Shown here in pieces: positions 1-6,320 of a stretch of DNA of 10,391 bases (positions within the stretch are counted from its first letter, which is position 1; each line of letters begins with the position of its first letter). The position numbers and the translations under genes were made by a program. Location: contig JAMXLQ010000022.1 of the NCBI GenBank assembly GCA_024280975.1, positions 1 to 10,391 on the forward strand. Direction: 5' to 3'. The stretch comes from Methanosarcina sp. GTDB taxonomy: Archaea > Halobacteriota > Methanosarcinia > Methanosarcinales > Methanosarcinaceae. A model generated the notes under the pieces. That model was not told where the DNA came from and searched no databases. It saw only the letters and a program-made list of their open reading frames with translations.

Positions 1-73
1 TTGCCCGGTCCTTTTGTCGCTGAAGATTAATTAATGCAAAAATAATGTCTTTTTGAATCGGAGTAAGTTCCAT
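1..73 (-). CDS. Winged-helix (probable HTH-CBS) regulator, 5' end only
   Basis: Reading leftward from the ATG at 73-71, 24 codons are open to the window edge, beginning MELTPIQKDIIFALINLQ. This start resembles, from memory, the N-terminus of archaeal proteins that combine a winged helix-turn-helix with CBS domains: a first helix of the type 'LTPIQ..IL.ALI.L' followed by a basic turn (here RQKDRA). A GGTGG ribosome-binding site lies 4 bases before the ATG and a TATA box (TTATATAC) lies about 40 bases upstream, so the start is well supported. Such proteins are presumed ligand-sensing DNA-binding regulators, with CBS domains usually binding adenosyl ligands. Only the first helix is visible, so the CBS part is inferred from family memory. 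It is transcribed divergently from the NOG1 gene. Confidence 0.6.
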   Translation of the reverse strand, partial: MELTPIQKDIIFALINLQRQKDRA

Positions 74-112
74 ACTACCACCATTAATTTCATATACCTT
101 TATAAGGATGAT

Positions 113-120
113 GTATATAA
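113..120 (-). promoter_or_regulatory. TATA box of the leftward HTH gene
   Basis: On the minus strand the sequence TTATATAC lies about 44 bases before the ATG at 73. Allowing the usual 25 or so bases from TATA centre to transcription start, the leader would be short, about 15-20 bases, and would still include the GGTGG ribosome-binding site. Confidence 0.5.
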
Positions 121-396
121 TTCATAAGTCGATAATGTAAGTTAACGCGCATATTTTCCATAATTAATGATTATAAATCCTATTACAAATTACTGTTACA
201 AATATAAAAAGAGTCCGGTTCTGCTCCGAATATTACCTGGTTTTACACTTAATATAGAGTTTATCGCCAGGATTTGTCGTTACAAAACTCAAAACCGAGC
301 AATAAATTCTCTCAAAGGGAATCGCCTTCAGGAATTTCTACGAGACTCTTGCTTGCGTATTTATTTTGTTAAAATTCTTTTTCATCTCTAATAACG
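121..396. other. Divergent intergenic region, no supported gene
   Basis: Between the leftward HTH gene and the rightward NOG1 gene I see no supported gene. A 74-codon plus-strand frame at 167-391 has no ribosome-binding site and no recognisable motif, and it ends right at the NOG1 promoter. A weak 5-base inverted repeat (CCTGG near 237, CCAGG near 268) is too short to interpret. The region mainly separates the two promoters, though an untranslated RNA cannot be excluded. Confidence 0.4.
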
Positions 397-405
397 TTTA
401 TATAA
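397..405 (+). promoter_or_regulatory. TATA box of the NOG1 gene
   Basis: TTTATATAA sits with its centre about 33 bases before the ATG at 434. The transcription start would fall near 426, giving a leader of only about 8 bases. No clear Shine-Dalgarno site precedes the ATG, so a nearly leaderless mRNA is likely. Confidence 0.55.
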
Positions 406-433
406 TTTAGCAGAGTCCCCAAAGGGTTAGAAT

Positions 434-1438
434 ATGATGATCTTCGAGAAAATCCATACAGTTCCCACTTCCGAGGAATTAATCAATAAAGCTTTTAAGC
501 GGTCAGCTCGAGCTATGTCCGGAAAAACCATAGAAAGCAGAGAAAGCCGGCTCAGAGCTAATGAATCCATGTTGCTGACAGCTGCAAACATCTTAACAGA
601 TAATCTTGCAAATATAGTCAGGCGGTTCCCCAGTTTTGAACGATTACCCAGATTCTATTACGAACTCACGGATATTCTTGTAGGTGTGGAAAAGCTCAAG
701 ATGTCCCTTGCATCCGTAGATTGGGCCAGTAGGAAGATCCATGAGGTTTCAAGGAACTACGTTGGAAAAATTCGAAATTCTGATATCCCCGAGCCTATTC
801 GAAAAGAGGCTTTCGGAAGGCTGGCCTCGATTATTAAGTCCATCAATAAGGATCTTCTCTTCCTTAACGAAGCCCGAAATATTTTGCGAAAACTTCCTGA
901 TGTCCAGGATGAGCCCACAATCGTGATTGCTGGCTATCCTAATGTCGGAAAGTCAAGTTTTGTCTCGAAAATTACAGGTGCAAGCCCGGAAATCGCTCCT
1001 TATCCGTTTACAACAAAAGGAGTAACAATCGGGCACTTTACTCGGAATGGAGTGCGTTACCAGGTTATGGATACCCCTGGTCTTCTTGATCGTCCCATGT
1101 CCGAGAGAAATGATATCGAAAGGCAGGCAATCACCGCGATTCATTATCTTGATGCGGTTGTAATGTTCATGATTGACCCCAGTGAGAGCTGCGGATACGA
1201 AATCGAAGACCAGAAACGCCTACTTGCGGAAATTAGGGAAAACTTCAAACTTCCTCTACTTGTAGTCGCGAACAAGGCTGACAGGTCTGAATTCCAGAAG
1301 CTGAAAGAAGTAGAATTTAATATTTCCACGGTTACCGGAGAAGGAATTGAAAAAGTAATGGACAGGCTTCTGGAAATGATTGAAGAAAAACGCCTTTCAT
1401 CCCCTTCCGAAGAGCCGGATACCGAGCCTACGATCTGA
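434..1438 (+). CDS. NOG1-family GTPase (archaeal, 334 aa)
   Basis: This is a TRAFAC-class GTPase of the NOG1 type. In eukaryotes Nog1 acts in assembly of the large ribosomal subunit; a similar ribosome-related role in archaea is inferred. The N-terminal 160 or so residues form the helical NOG1 N-domain, followed by the G domain: G1 GYPNVGKS (167-174), G2 in PFTTKG (191-196), G3 DTPG (213-216), G4 NKAD (280-283) and a G5-like STVTGEG (298-304). The protein ends soon after the G domain with an acidic tail and lacks the long C-terminal extension of eukaryotic Nog1, as is usual for archaeal members. Two consecutive ATG codons (434 and 437) could both serve as start. A TATA box lies about 30 bases upstream, the gene appears monocistronic, and a T-tract follows the stop. 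Confidence 0.9.
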   Translation: MMIFEKIHTVPTSEELINKAFKRSARAMSGKTIESRESRLRANESMLLTAANILTDNLANIVRRFPSFERLPRFYYELTDILVGVEKLKMSLASVDWASRKIHEVSRNYVGKIRNSDIPEPIRKEAFGRLASIIKSINKDLLFLNEARNILRKLPDVQDEPTIVIAGYPNVGKSSFVSKITGASPEIAPYPFTTKGVTIGHFTRNGVRYQVMDTPGLLDRPMSERNDIERQAITAIHYLDAVVMFMIDPSESCGYEIEDQKRLLAEIRENFKLPLLVVANKADRSEFQKLKEVEFNISTVTGEGIEKVMDRLLEMIEEKRLSSPSEEPDTEPTI

Positions 1439-1464
1439 CATCCGAGTTTCACAAGCTTACAACC

Positions 1465-1471
1465 TTTTTTT
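1465..1471 (+). terminator. T-tract downstream of the NOG1 gene
   Basis: Seven consecutive T residues lie 27 bases after the NOG1 stop codon. Archaeal RNA polymerase often terminates at such U-tracts without a hairpin. The folded repeat just beyond (1476-1544) may contribute. Confidence 0.45.
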
Positions 1472-1475
1472 AAAA

Positions 1476-1544
1476 CGGCTTAAACGCAAACCTTTTCTCA
1501 AAAGGTTTGATCGCAAACTTTTAAGAAAAGTTTGATCAAAGCCG
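1476..1544. repeat. Paired-hairpin repeat element with closing stem
   Basis: There are two tandem, similar units. In the first, AAACCTTTT (1488-1496) pairs perfectly with AAAAGGTTT (1500-1508) around a CTC loop. In the second, AAACTTTT (1515-1522) pairs with AAAAGTTT (1526-1533) around AAG. Each is preceded by CGC or GC and followed by GATC, so the units are also direct repeats. CGGCTT (1476-1481) and AAGCCG (1539-1544) pair across the whole, giving a possible three-way junction. A further small hairpin, GCCG-GAAAA-CGGC (1541-1553), competes with the closing stem. I recall similar paired hairpins as dispersed intergenic repeats in Methanosarcina. It lies in the gap between the convergent NOG1 and CcdA-type genes. 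Confidence 0.65.
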
Positions 1545-1688
1545 GAAAACGGCGTGATCAACCAGTGTAGCGGTTGCAGCGCAATGTTTACATTCAAGAA
1601 GACTGATTACGGGATAGATTTTTCGTTTATTCCACTTTTTCCATTTTCCTTCCATGATTAATCGAACTTTTCAAGGATTCTTTCGAAA

Positions 1689-2624
1689 TTAAATTATCCC
1701 AAGCTGCAGGAGCAGGGAAACGGAAATCAGTATAAATCCTGTTGTCAGCCTTATTTCCACTCTCCATCTTTCTCTGAATTCTGTGACTTTATTCGGGCTG
1801 AGTCCAAAGGCGAGAAGGAGACCGAGAGCTATCACAGGAAGCAGAAGCCCGATATGGTAAATGCCCAAATATATTATTCCTCTGACAACATCGGTTTTTG
1901 TTGCCAGGATGCTCAGGAGCGAGAGGTAGATTGCTCCCACGCAAGGAGCTTTGACAAGGGAAAACATACTTCCTGACAGGAAGGACAATAACAGAAGATT
2001 ATTTTTATCCATTTTACTCATAAAATTTTTCAGAGGTTCAGGGGTTCTGAAGGTGGTTTTCGCATGCTTTTTCAGCCAGTATGCATCAAAAATATGCCAG
2101 AAACCGAGCAGGGCAATGAGCACGATTGAAATTTTAATAAAACTACTCTGGATTTCAGGCAGGAGATTAACAATGCTGAGTATGCCCACTCCTGCAAGCA
2201 TGTACATCGTAACGATTCCTGCCGAAAAGCCGAGGGTAATTTTGAGCATTTCCTTTCTTCGACCTTGCTGGACAAGGGTGACTGAAGCGAGAAACGCCAT
2301 TACTGCAAGGAGGCAGGGATTGAAACCTGCGAGAATGCCTGCTCCCAGGAGTAAGAAGGGGCTTATTTCTTCAAAGTGTCTGTTTCTCCCTTCTCGGTTT
2401 CCTGTAAAGTGAAACGAAAGATCCTGGGAAAGAAACAAAGGAGATATTCCGGTTTCTGTCAGAAAAATTCTGGCTGAGATTCCATATGTTCCGTAAAAGC
2501 GACACGTTACCCCGCTTTCAGATACGGCAGCCGAGCCGGAAGCAGGACTCAGTAACAAAAAAATGAAGGCAAGCGCAAAAATTCCTTTATTTATAAACAA
2601 TTTACGCATGTTTCTCTTTTTCAT
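1689..2624 (-). CDS. ccdA: CcdA/DsbD-type transmembrane thiol-disulfide transporter (311 aa)
   Basis: This polytopic membrane protein belongs to the CcdA family, which carries reducing equivalents across the membrane through a pair of cysteines, typically for cytochrome c maturation or extracytoplasmic disulfide reduction. Residues 1-33 look like a signal peptide (basic start, hydrophobic core, small residues at SGSAA). A 50-residue outer segment with one cysteine (Cys41) follows, then about six membrane helices from residue 88 to the end. The signature cysteines are in FNPC (Cys104) and KAPC (Cys228), in the first and fourth helices as the family requires. No thioredoxin-like partner lies next to it. 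Two starts are possible (ATG 2624 or ATG 2609); both leave the signal peptide intact and neither has a strong ribosome-binding site. The symbol denotes the family; the physiological substrate is unknown. Confidence 0.85.
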   Translation of the reverse strand: MKKRNMRKLFINKGIFALAFIFLLLSPASGSAAVSESGVTCRFYGTYGISARIFLTETGISPLFLSQDLSFHFTGNREGRNRHFEEISPFLLLGAGILAGFNPCLLAVMAFLASVTLVQQGRRKEMLKITLGFSAGIVTMYMLAGVGILSIVNLLPEIQSSFIKISIVLIALLGFWHIFDAYWLKKHAKTTFRTPEPLKNFMSKMDKNNLLLLSFLSGSMFSLVKAPCVGAIYLSLLSILATKTDVVRGIIYLGIYHIGLLLPVIALGLLLAFGLSPNKVTEFRERWRVEIRLTTGFILISVSLLLQLGII

Positions 2625-2654
2625 ACACTTTTTCCAAAGCTATTTTTATGAAGA

Positions 2655-2663
2655 TGTTTTTAA
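2655..2663 (-). promoter_or_regulatory. Possible TATA box of the CcdA-type gene
   Basis: TTTAAAAAC on the minus strand lies about 35 bases before the ATG at 2624, a spacing that would give a leader of about 10 bases. The match is weak, and AT-rich surroundings make false positives likely. Confidence 0.3.
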
Positions 2664-3007
2664 ACTCCAGACTCAAAGACACATAATCTTTGGTTAGATC
2701 TAGATTTACCCATTATCAGTTACTCTCTTATGAAGGAAAGAGTCTGCATCCAGACTTAATTTTCATTTTTTAATTTCTTCTTTTATTTAAAGCAGAAAAA
2801 GTTATGCAATAATAGCAATTATTTCTTTCGATTTGAGTAGAGGCAGTAGCCATAAATTCCGGCAATCATGAAAACAGAACAATTGAATAGGCTATTAGTT
2901 TTTCGATTACTGTCAGTAAACGACGTTTAATTTTTCCTATCAAGGAGAAAAGTTCTATTTAGGTCAAGGTATGGAGGAATGATAAATCGCCGGCACTTTA
3001 ATTTTAT
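2664..3007. other. AT-rich gap, no supported gene
   Basis: No convincing reading frame lies between the CcdA-type gene and the small gene to its right. A minus-strand frame of about 35 codons near 2825-2930 ends with a hydrophobic and basic stretch (MIAGIYGYCLYSNRKK), which superficially recalls a C-terminal membrane anchor. It has no body and no start signal. This may be debris of a lost gene. Confidence 0.35.
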
Positions 3008-3328
3008 TCAGCAGAACTGTGCCCAGTACCGGTATGCTTTGAGGTAACTCCCCCATAGTACGAAATCATTCCATTCTTCAAGATCTACCTCTCCTGCCCT
3101 CAAATAAATCTTATTCTGAAAAGCCGAAAAATCCATATCGTACTTTTGCTTCATTTCAGCTATCTTTTTGTCATAATAATCGGCTTTTTTTTCAGCTTTG
3201 TTATGCACAAATCCCTGTAAAACTTTTTGTTCTTCTTTATACATACTGACTTTGGCCACATTATCTATAGGCTCTAGCAGTTTTCCAGGCACTTTTATGT
3301 ACTGACCGTGTTCAACAATGTCTCCCAA
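3008..3328 (-). CDS. Small antitoxin-like protein of unknown function (106 aa)
   Basis: I do not know the function. The protein begins MGDIVEHGQYIKVP, has a charged helical middle rich in Lys and Glu (about residues 40-65), then a KYDMDFSAF motif, an acidic ..DLEEWNDF.. segment and an aromatic C-terminus. The pattern 'Y.xKYgmsFeeFe ... EeW..W' recalls, from memory, small archaeal proteins encoded beside TumE/DUF6516-type toxins, hence 'antitoxin-like'; this is inference. I chose the TTG at 3328-3326 because AGGTGG lies 5 bases upstream of it. The GTG at 3337 would add three residues but lies inside that AGGTGG. No toxin gene is adjacent on either side, and the flanks are gene-poor, so it may be an orphan. 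Confidence 0.6.
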   Translation of the reverse strand: MGDIVEHGQYIKVPGKLLEPIDNVAKVSMYKEEQKVLQGFVHNKAEKKADYYDKKIAEMKQKYDMDFSAFQNKIYLRAGEVDLEEWNDFVLWGSYLKAYRYWAQFC

Positions 3329-3337
3329 TATTACCAC

Positions 3338-3780
3338 CTATTATTATTCTGTCCCTTCCACCTTAAATGTATTTGTGTGTTTACTCGTTTTTTAAATAAA
3401 GTTCTCTGGATTTCAGCAAAAATAGATTTAGAGATTAAGAAACATTTCCTCAGAGGAGTTCTTTATAACATGGTTATATTTTTTATACTGTATGACACTA
3501 GATTTATGTATTCAAAAAGTTATAAAGTTTGTGGAAAATTTAGAGAACTTATGGGAAATCTGACAGGCTGGTTACACTAAGAAAAAGATAATATGAGAAA
3601 TATACTTTGATTCAGTGTAAGAGCATGGATGAAGGTAATTAGTGAGCAACATCCTACTAAATCAAAGATTATAAATATTCTTTTTAATAAAAAGATCTAG
3701 GCGATAAAAGTTATTTGGCTAAGAAATATTGTCTAATTTGGGAACAAGTACACTAAAATGAGAACTGGAATACTAGTCTG
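3338..3780. other. AT-rich gap with one A/T hairpin, no supported gene
   Basis: A 90-codon plus-strand frame (3308-3580) overlaps the start of the minus-strand gene and has a composition typical of random AT-rich sequence, so I leave it out. A perfect 7-base hairpin, TCTTTTT (3679-3685) and AAAAAGA (3689-3695) around AAT, is visible but contains almost no GC and is probably weak. Confidence 0.35.
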
Positions 3781-3811
3781 AATTTTTACTTTAATATCCC
3801 GAGTAAAAATT
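3781..3811. repeat. 10-bp perfect inverted repeat
   Basis: AATTTTTACT (3781-3790) and AGTAAAAATT (3802-3811) are exact reverse complements separated by 11 bases. The element overlaps the beginning of the open frame described at 3807-3944. It could be a weak RNA hairpin, a protein-binding palindrome, or a chance feature of AT-rich DNA, though ten exact pairs at this spacing are less common by chance. Confidence 0.5.
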
Positions 3812-3944
3812 AAAATTTAGAAAGATAAAACTTATATTATTATTGATTATTGCTGTTGTAAGTATTATAATAGTTTTTAATAAAAATGAAAATTATTATG
3901 TATACGAAATGGAACAGCACAAAAACCAAAACCCGATGCATTAA
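3807..3944 (+). pseudogene. Single-helix membrane peptide frame, probably degenerate
   Basis: Between an upstream TAA (3804-3806) and a TAA at 3942-3944, the plus strand encodes a basic start (KLKFRKIK), a hydrophobic stretch of about 18 residues (from LILLLIIAV), and a polar tail ending QHKNQNPMH. This is the layout of a small single-pass membrane protein. The only conventional start is a TTG (3843-3845) inside the hydrophobic stretch, and there is no ribosome-binding site, so the 5' end appears lost or the frame is decayed. It is too short to compare with any family. It may also be chance, since AT-rich DNA readily encodes Ile, Leu and Val. Confidence 0.25.
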
Positions 3945-3995
3945 GTTAAAAAACGGAACTGTGTAAAGTAACCTATTAAAATTGATGTGATCCCT

Positions 3996-4292
3996 ATGCC
4001 CAGAAAATACACCAACAAGACAACCCATTTCATTCTCCACGACGACGGTACATTCGACGTTTATATAAATAAAAAGTTCAAAGAGTGTGGACTATATGAG
4101 GAAACCCTGGATACTGTAAAATTAAACTACTTCAAACACTCTTCAATTTTCCAAAAAGAGGAAGGATGTTTAATTTCTGAGAATTGCAGAATCTGGATAG
4201 AGGACAGAATAATGAATGTTCCCGGTGGTATCCTTAATAATGGAGTGTTCATAGCTAACTGTGATGATGGCGGTACCATCTTGAAAGATTAA
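3996..4292 (+). CDS. Hypothetical protein, four cysteines (98 aa)
   Basis: I do not recognise this family. The predicted product is soluble, with no signal peptide or membrane helix. It appears rich in beta strands (for example FILHDDGTFDVYI near residues 12-24) and carries four cysteines at 31, 58, 64 and 89, the middle pair spaced C-x5-C. Its end is acidic (NCDDGGTILKD). I chose the ATG at 3996 because GTGATC (3987-3992), which matches the 3' part of the extended archaeal Shine-Dalgarno sequence GGAGGTGATC, ends 3 bases before it. The alternative GTG start at 3987 is part of that same GTGATC. A hairpin with T-run follows the stop by 38 bases, which supports a real single-gene transcript. 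Neighbouring DNA is gene-poor and AT-rich, so this may be an acquired or lineage-specific gene. Confidence 0.6.
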   Translation: MPRKYTNKTTHFILHDDGTFDVYINKKFKECGLYEETLDTVKLNYFKHSSIFQKEEGCLISENCRIWIEDRIMNVPGGILNNGVFIANCDDGGTILKD

Positions 4293-4330
4293 AGTTTTAC
4301 GTTAGCCGAAGGAAATTAACGAAGACTTAC

Positions 4331-4353
4331 TGGATTCAAAGGAATCCATTTTT
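4331..4353 (+). terminator. Hairpin plus T-run after the 98-residue gene
   Basis: TGGATTC (4331-4337) pairs perfectly with GAATCCA (4342-4348) around a four-base AAAG loop and is followed directly by five Ts. It lies 38 bases after the stop codon at 4292. The shape matches an intrinsic terminator. Confidence 0.6.
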
Positions 4354-4798
4354 CAGAATTTTTTGGCTGATTTGAAAAAATATAATTTTCTGATTAAACT
4401 CTCCATATTACGCAGTACACTCCTTTTGCCTCCGAACGCACAAGAGCGATCAAAAGAATTTTTTTAATCAGTAGACATTGGTTTGAAATTCAGTTATATG
4501 ATATTAAAATTATTCCCACTGCTTCACTGCTCATTTTTCATTAAAAGCTAAATAATTTATACTTTATTAATTAGATAACTAAAATCTAATCACAGTAAAT
4601 TGATACTAACTATGGTAAACATATAAATTAATTGTACATCTAATTTGACAGAAGCTATTATAATTCGTCACAAAATATCAACAGGATATAAGATTATTTT
4701 TAAGCTTTGAACTTTAACCTGGCTAACTTGTAACCGTTTGAATGGAATAGATACCAACTTCCTGACAACTCGGATATAATCAAAACTGGACGTAGGAG
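4354..4798. other. AT-rich gap with small inverted repeat, no supported gene
   Basis: About 450 bases without a supported gene. One 7-base inverted repeat is present: ATTAGAT (4570-4576) and ATCTAAT (4584-4590), separated by seven bases. CACTGCT occurs twice in close succession near 4519-4535. Runs of Ts near 4460 would suit termination of rightward transcripts. Confidence 0.35.
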
Positions 4799-4803
4799 AA
4801 AAA
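4799..4803 (-). terminator. Short T-run after the TPR gene
   Basis: Directly after the minus-strand TAA stop (4806-4804) the sequence reads TTTTTCTCC. A five-base U-tract is a weak archaeal termination signal; no hairpin precedes it. Confidence 0.25.
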
Positions 4804-6084
4804 TTATCTCTTTTTATCTCTCCTCGCCGCGGTTTTATTAGACTCGCCAGTTTTCTGCTCTTTCCTTGTTCGTAAATTCTTCTCGCTTTCCTTTTCTCTT
4901 TTCTGTCTTCCTTGACCCAGATTTTTCTTTATTGTTTCATTTGTTGACTCTTTTCTTGTCCATACGCTTTTCTTCACTTTCGGTTTCTCTTCTTCCATTT
5001 TTTCTTCTTCATCCTCATCGAGGTTAATTCCAAGTTTGGAGTTTACGGAAGCTCTGGCTTTTTTAGCATCGACATGATCTGGATTTAGCCTGAGAGCTCT
5101 TTCAAGGGCTCCAAGAGCTTCTTCATTTTTATTCAGATCAGAAAAGGCCATGCCTTTGCAGTACCAGGCATCGGCAGAATCAGGCTTTATTGAGATCGCT
5201 TTGCTGCAGGCTTCAAGGGCTCTTCTGGATTTGCCAAGTTTGAGGTGGACAAAACCTTTACCGATCCAGGTTTTTGCATAGTCAGGATTTATTTTGAGGG
5301 CAGCATCATACGCGATAATGGCTTCCACAGGCCTGTTCAGATTATAGAGGGCAGAGGCTTTTCCCTCCAAGGCTCTTGCAAGGTTCGGGTTAAGCTTAAG
5401 CGCGGCGTCATAAGCTTTTATCGCTTCTTCATAATTGCCCATATCTGCAAGGACAGAGCCTTTGGAATGCCAGGCACCTGCGAGTTTAGAATTAGCAGAA
5501 AGGGCTTTCTCAGAGGCTTCAAGGGCTCTTTTGTGCTGGTTGAGCTTGCAAAGTACTGAAGTTCTTAGATTCCAGGCTTTATCGCTGTCCGGCTTTATTT
5601 CAAGCAGCCTGTCAAAAGTCTGCAGGGCAGTCTCATCTCTGTTGAGCTGCAGGAGCACAAAACCCTTTTCATAGAGATAGCCAGGGTTTTCAGGATCGAT
5701 TTCAAGTGCTTTTTCAAAGGTTTTCAGGGACTCCTTATACATTCTATGCCTCAGAAATACCGAGGCTTTCCCTGCCCATGCGGCTGCATCATCAGGATTT
5801 TTCTCAATGGCTTTTTCATAAGGTTTGAGAGCTTTATTCAGGCGGTTATAAGCTGTCTCATCGGCTTCATCGGTTCTACCTGTACCTTTCCTGTCTGTTC
5901 CGCCTGTTCCTCCTGTTCTGCCACTTTTACCTGTTTTGCCTGCCCAATCTGGCTTACCTATCTTGTTTGCTCTGCCCAATTTTCCTGTTCGTTTACTTCT
6001 ATTTTCTTTAAAATTGTTTGCCATAGTATCAGTCCCATGTAACGGTTTATAGTGATTATTCTTTACAAAGAGAATTTGGTACAC
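4804..6084 (-). CDS. Tetratricopeptide repeat protein with basic, Gly/Thr-rich N-tail (426 aa)
   Basis: This is a TPR scaffold, presumably for protein-protein interaction; the partner is unknown. About seven 34-residue TPR units run from residue 99 to 337, with partial units on each side. Each shows the usual W/Y..kG..l..lg...eAl.a...Al...P pattern, for example WHSKGSVLADMGNYEEAIKA. Residues 28-72 are a basic low-complexity tail of GKTGKSGRTGGTGG type. Residues 355-426 are highly charged: first acidic (DEDEEEKMEEE), then Lys/Arg-rich. No signal peptide or membrane helix is evident, so it is probably cytoplasmic. I chose the GTG at 6084 because GGGGAGG (6097-6091) lies 6 bases upstream. The ATG at 6024 (MANNF) is a possible alternative with only a poor site. 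The gene has its own promoter and a leader hairpin covering the ribosome-binding site. Confidence 0.85.
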   Translation of the reverse strand: MYQILFVKNNHYKPLHGTDTMANNFKENRSKRTGKLGRANKIGKPDWAGKTGKSGRTGGTGGTDRKGTGRTDEADETAYNRLNKALKPYEKAIEKNPDDAAAWAGKASVFLRHRMYKESLKTFEKALEIDPENPGYLYEKGFVLLQLNRDETALQTFDRLLEIKPDSDKAWNLRTSVLCKLNQHKRALEASEKALSANSKLAGAWHSKGSVLADMGNYEEAIKAYDAALKLNPNLARALEGKASALYNLNRPVEAIIAYDAALKINPDYAKTWIGKGFVHLKLGKSRRALEACSKAISIKPDSADAWYCKGMAFSDLNKNEEALGALERALRLNPDHVDAKKARASVNSKLGINLDEDEEEKMEEEKPKVKKSVWTRKESTNETIKKNLGQGRQKREKESEKNLRTRKEQKTGESNKTAARRDKKR

Positions 6085-6086
6085 AC

Positions 6087-6108
6087 ACCACCTCCCCTGA
6101 TGGGTGGT
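6087..6108 (-). promoter_or_regulatory. Hairpin covering the ribosome-binding site of the TPR gene
   Basis: In the minus-strand leader, ACCACC (6108-6103) pairs perfectly with GGTGGT (6092-6087) around a 10-base loop. The loop and 3' arm contain the GGGGAGG Shine-Dalgarno sequence (6097-6091), and the arm ends 2 bases before the GTG start. If it forms, it would limit ribosome access and could make translation depend on temperature or on a bound factor. Confidence 0.45.
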
Positions 6109-6123
6109 AAATTTTCTGGGAAA

Positions 6124-6154
6124 TCTTATTTCAAACTCTGTTCTCTTATTTCAA
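6124..6154. repeat. Two 11-bp direct repeats in the TPR promoter
   Basis: TCTTATTTCAA occurs at 6124-6134 and again at 6144-6154, exactly 20 bases apart, about two helical turns. The pair lies between the likely TATA box (6163-6171) and the coding start, about where transcription should begin. This is a plausible operator for a regulator binding one DNA face. Confidence 0.45.
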
Positions 6155-6162
6155 CCTGATCC

Positions 6163-6171
6163 TGTTATATT
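6163..6171 (-). promoter_or_regulatory. Possible TATA box of the TPR gene
   Basis: On the minus strand AAATATAAC lies about 80 bases before the GTG start at 6084. A transcription start near 6141 would give a leader of about 57 bases, which includes the ribosome-binding-site hairpin and one of the two direct repeats. Confidence 0.35.
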
Positions 6172-6320
6172 TTAAGTTCAGGCACTGGATTAATTTACAG
6201 AAAGGAAGAACTTGCTCTTGAGTGCAAATTTATTTTTTCTTATCTTTTCATTTAAGTTGCATTTATAATAAGATATTTGTCAACAAGATAGCCATTATAA
6301 CGATAAATGTATGAATGTAT

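Noticed and set aside
200..240. Possible tRNA-like stretch (GGTTCTGCTCCG)
   Set aside because: No matching acceptor, D-arm or anticodon stem could be built around it.
167..391. 74-codon plus-strand frame upstream of the NOG1 gene
   Set aside because: It has no ribosome-binding site and no recognisable motif, and it runs to the NOG1 promoter. Its composition looks like translated intergenic DNA.
2825..2930. Minus-strand end resembling a C-terminal membrane anchor (MIAGIYGYCLYSNRKK)
   Set aside because: There is no protein body or start signal before it. A short hydrophobic and basic end is easily produced by chance.
3308..3580. 90-codon plus-strand frame overlapping the antitoxin-like gene
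   Set aside because: It overlaps a better supported minus-strand gene, has no start signal, and has a residue mix typical of random AT-rich sequence.
3679..3695. 7-base A/T hairpin as a terminator
   Set aside because: The stem is almost free of GC and no gene ends nearby.
3840..4040. Minus-strand 66-codon frame overlapping the four-cysteine gene start
   Set aside because: It lies opposite the start of the better supported gene at 3996-4292 and its C-terminal half is runs of Ile, Tyr and Asn from AT-rich DNA.
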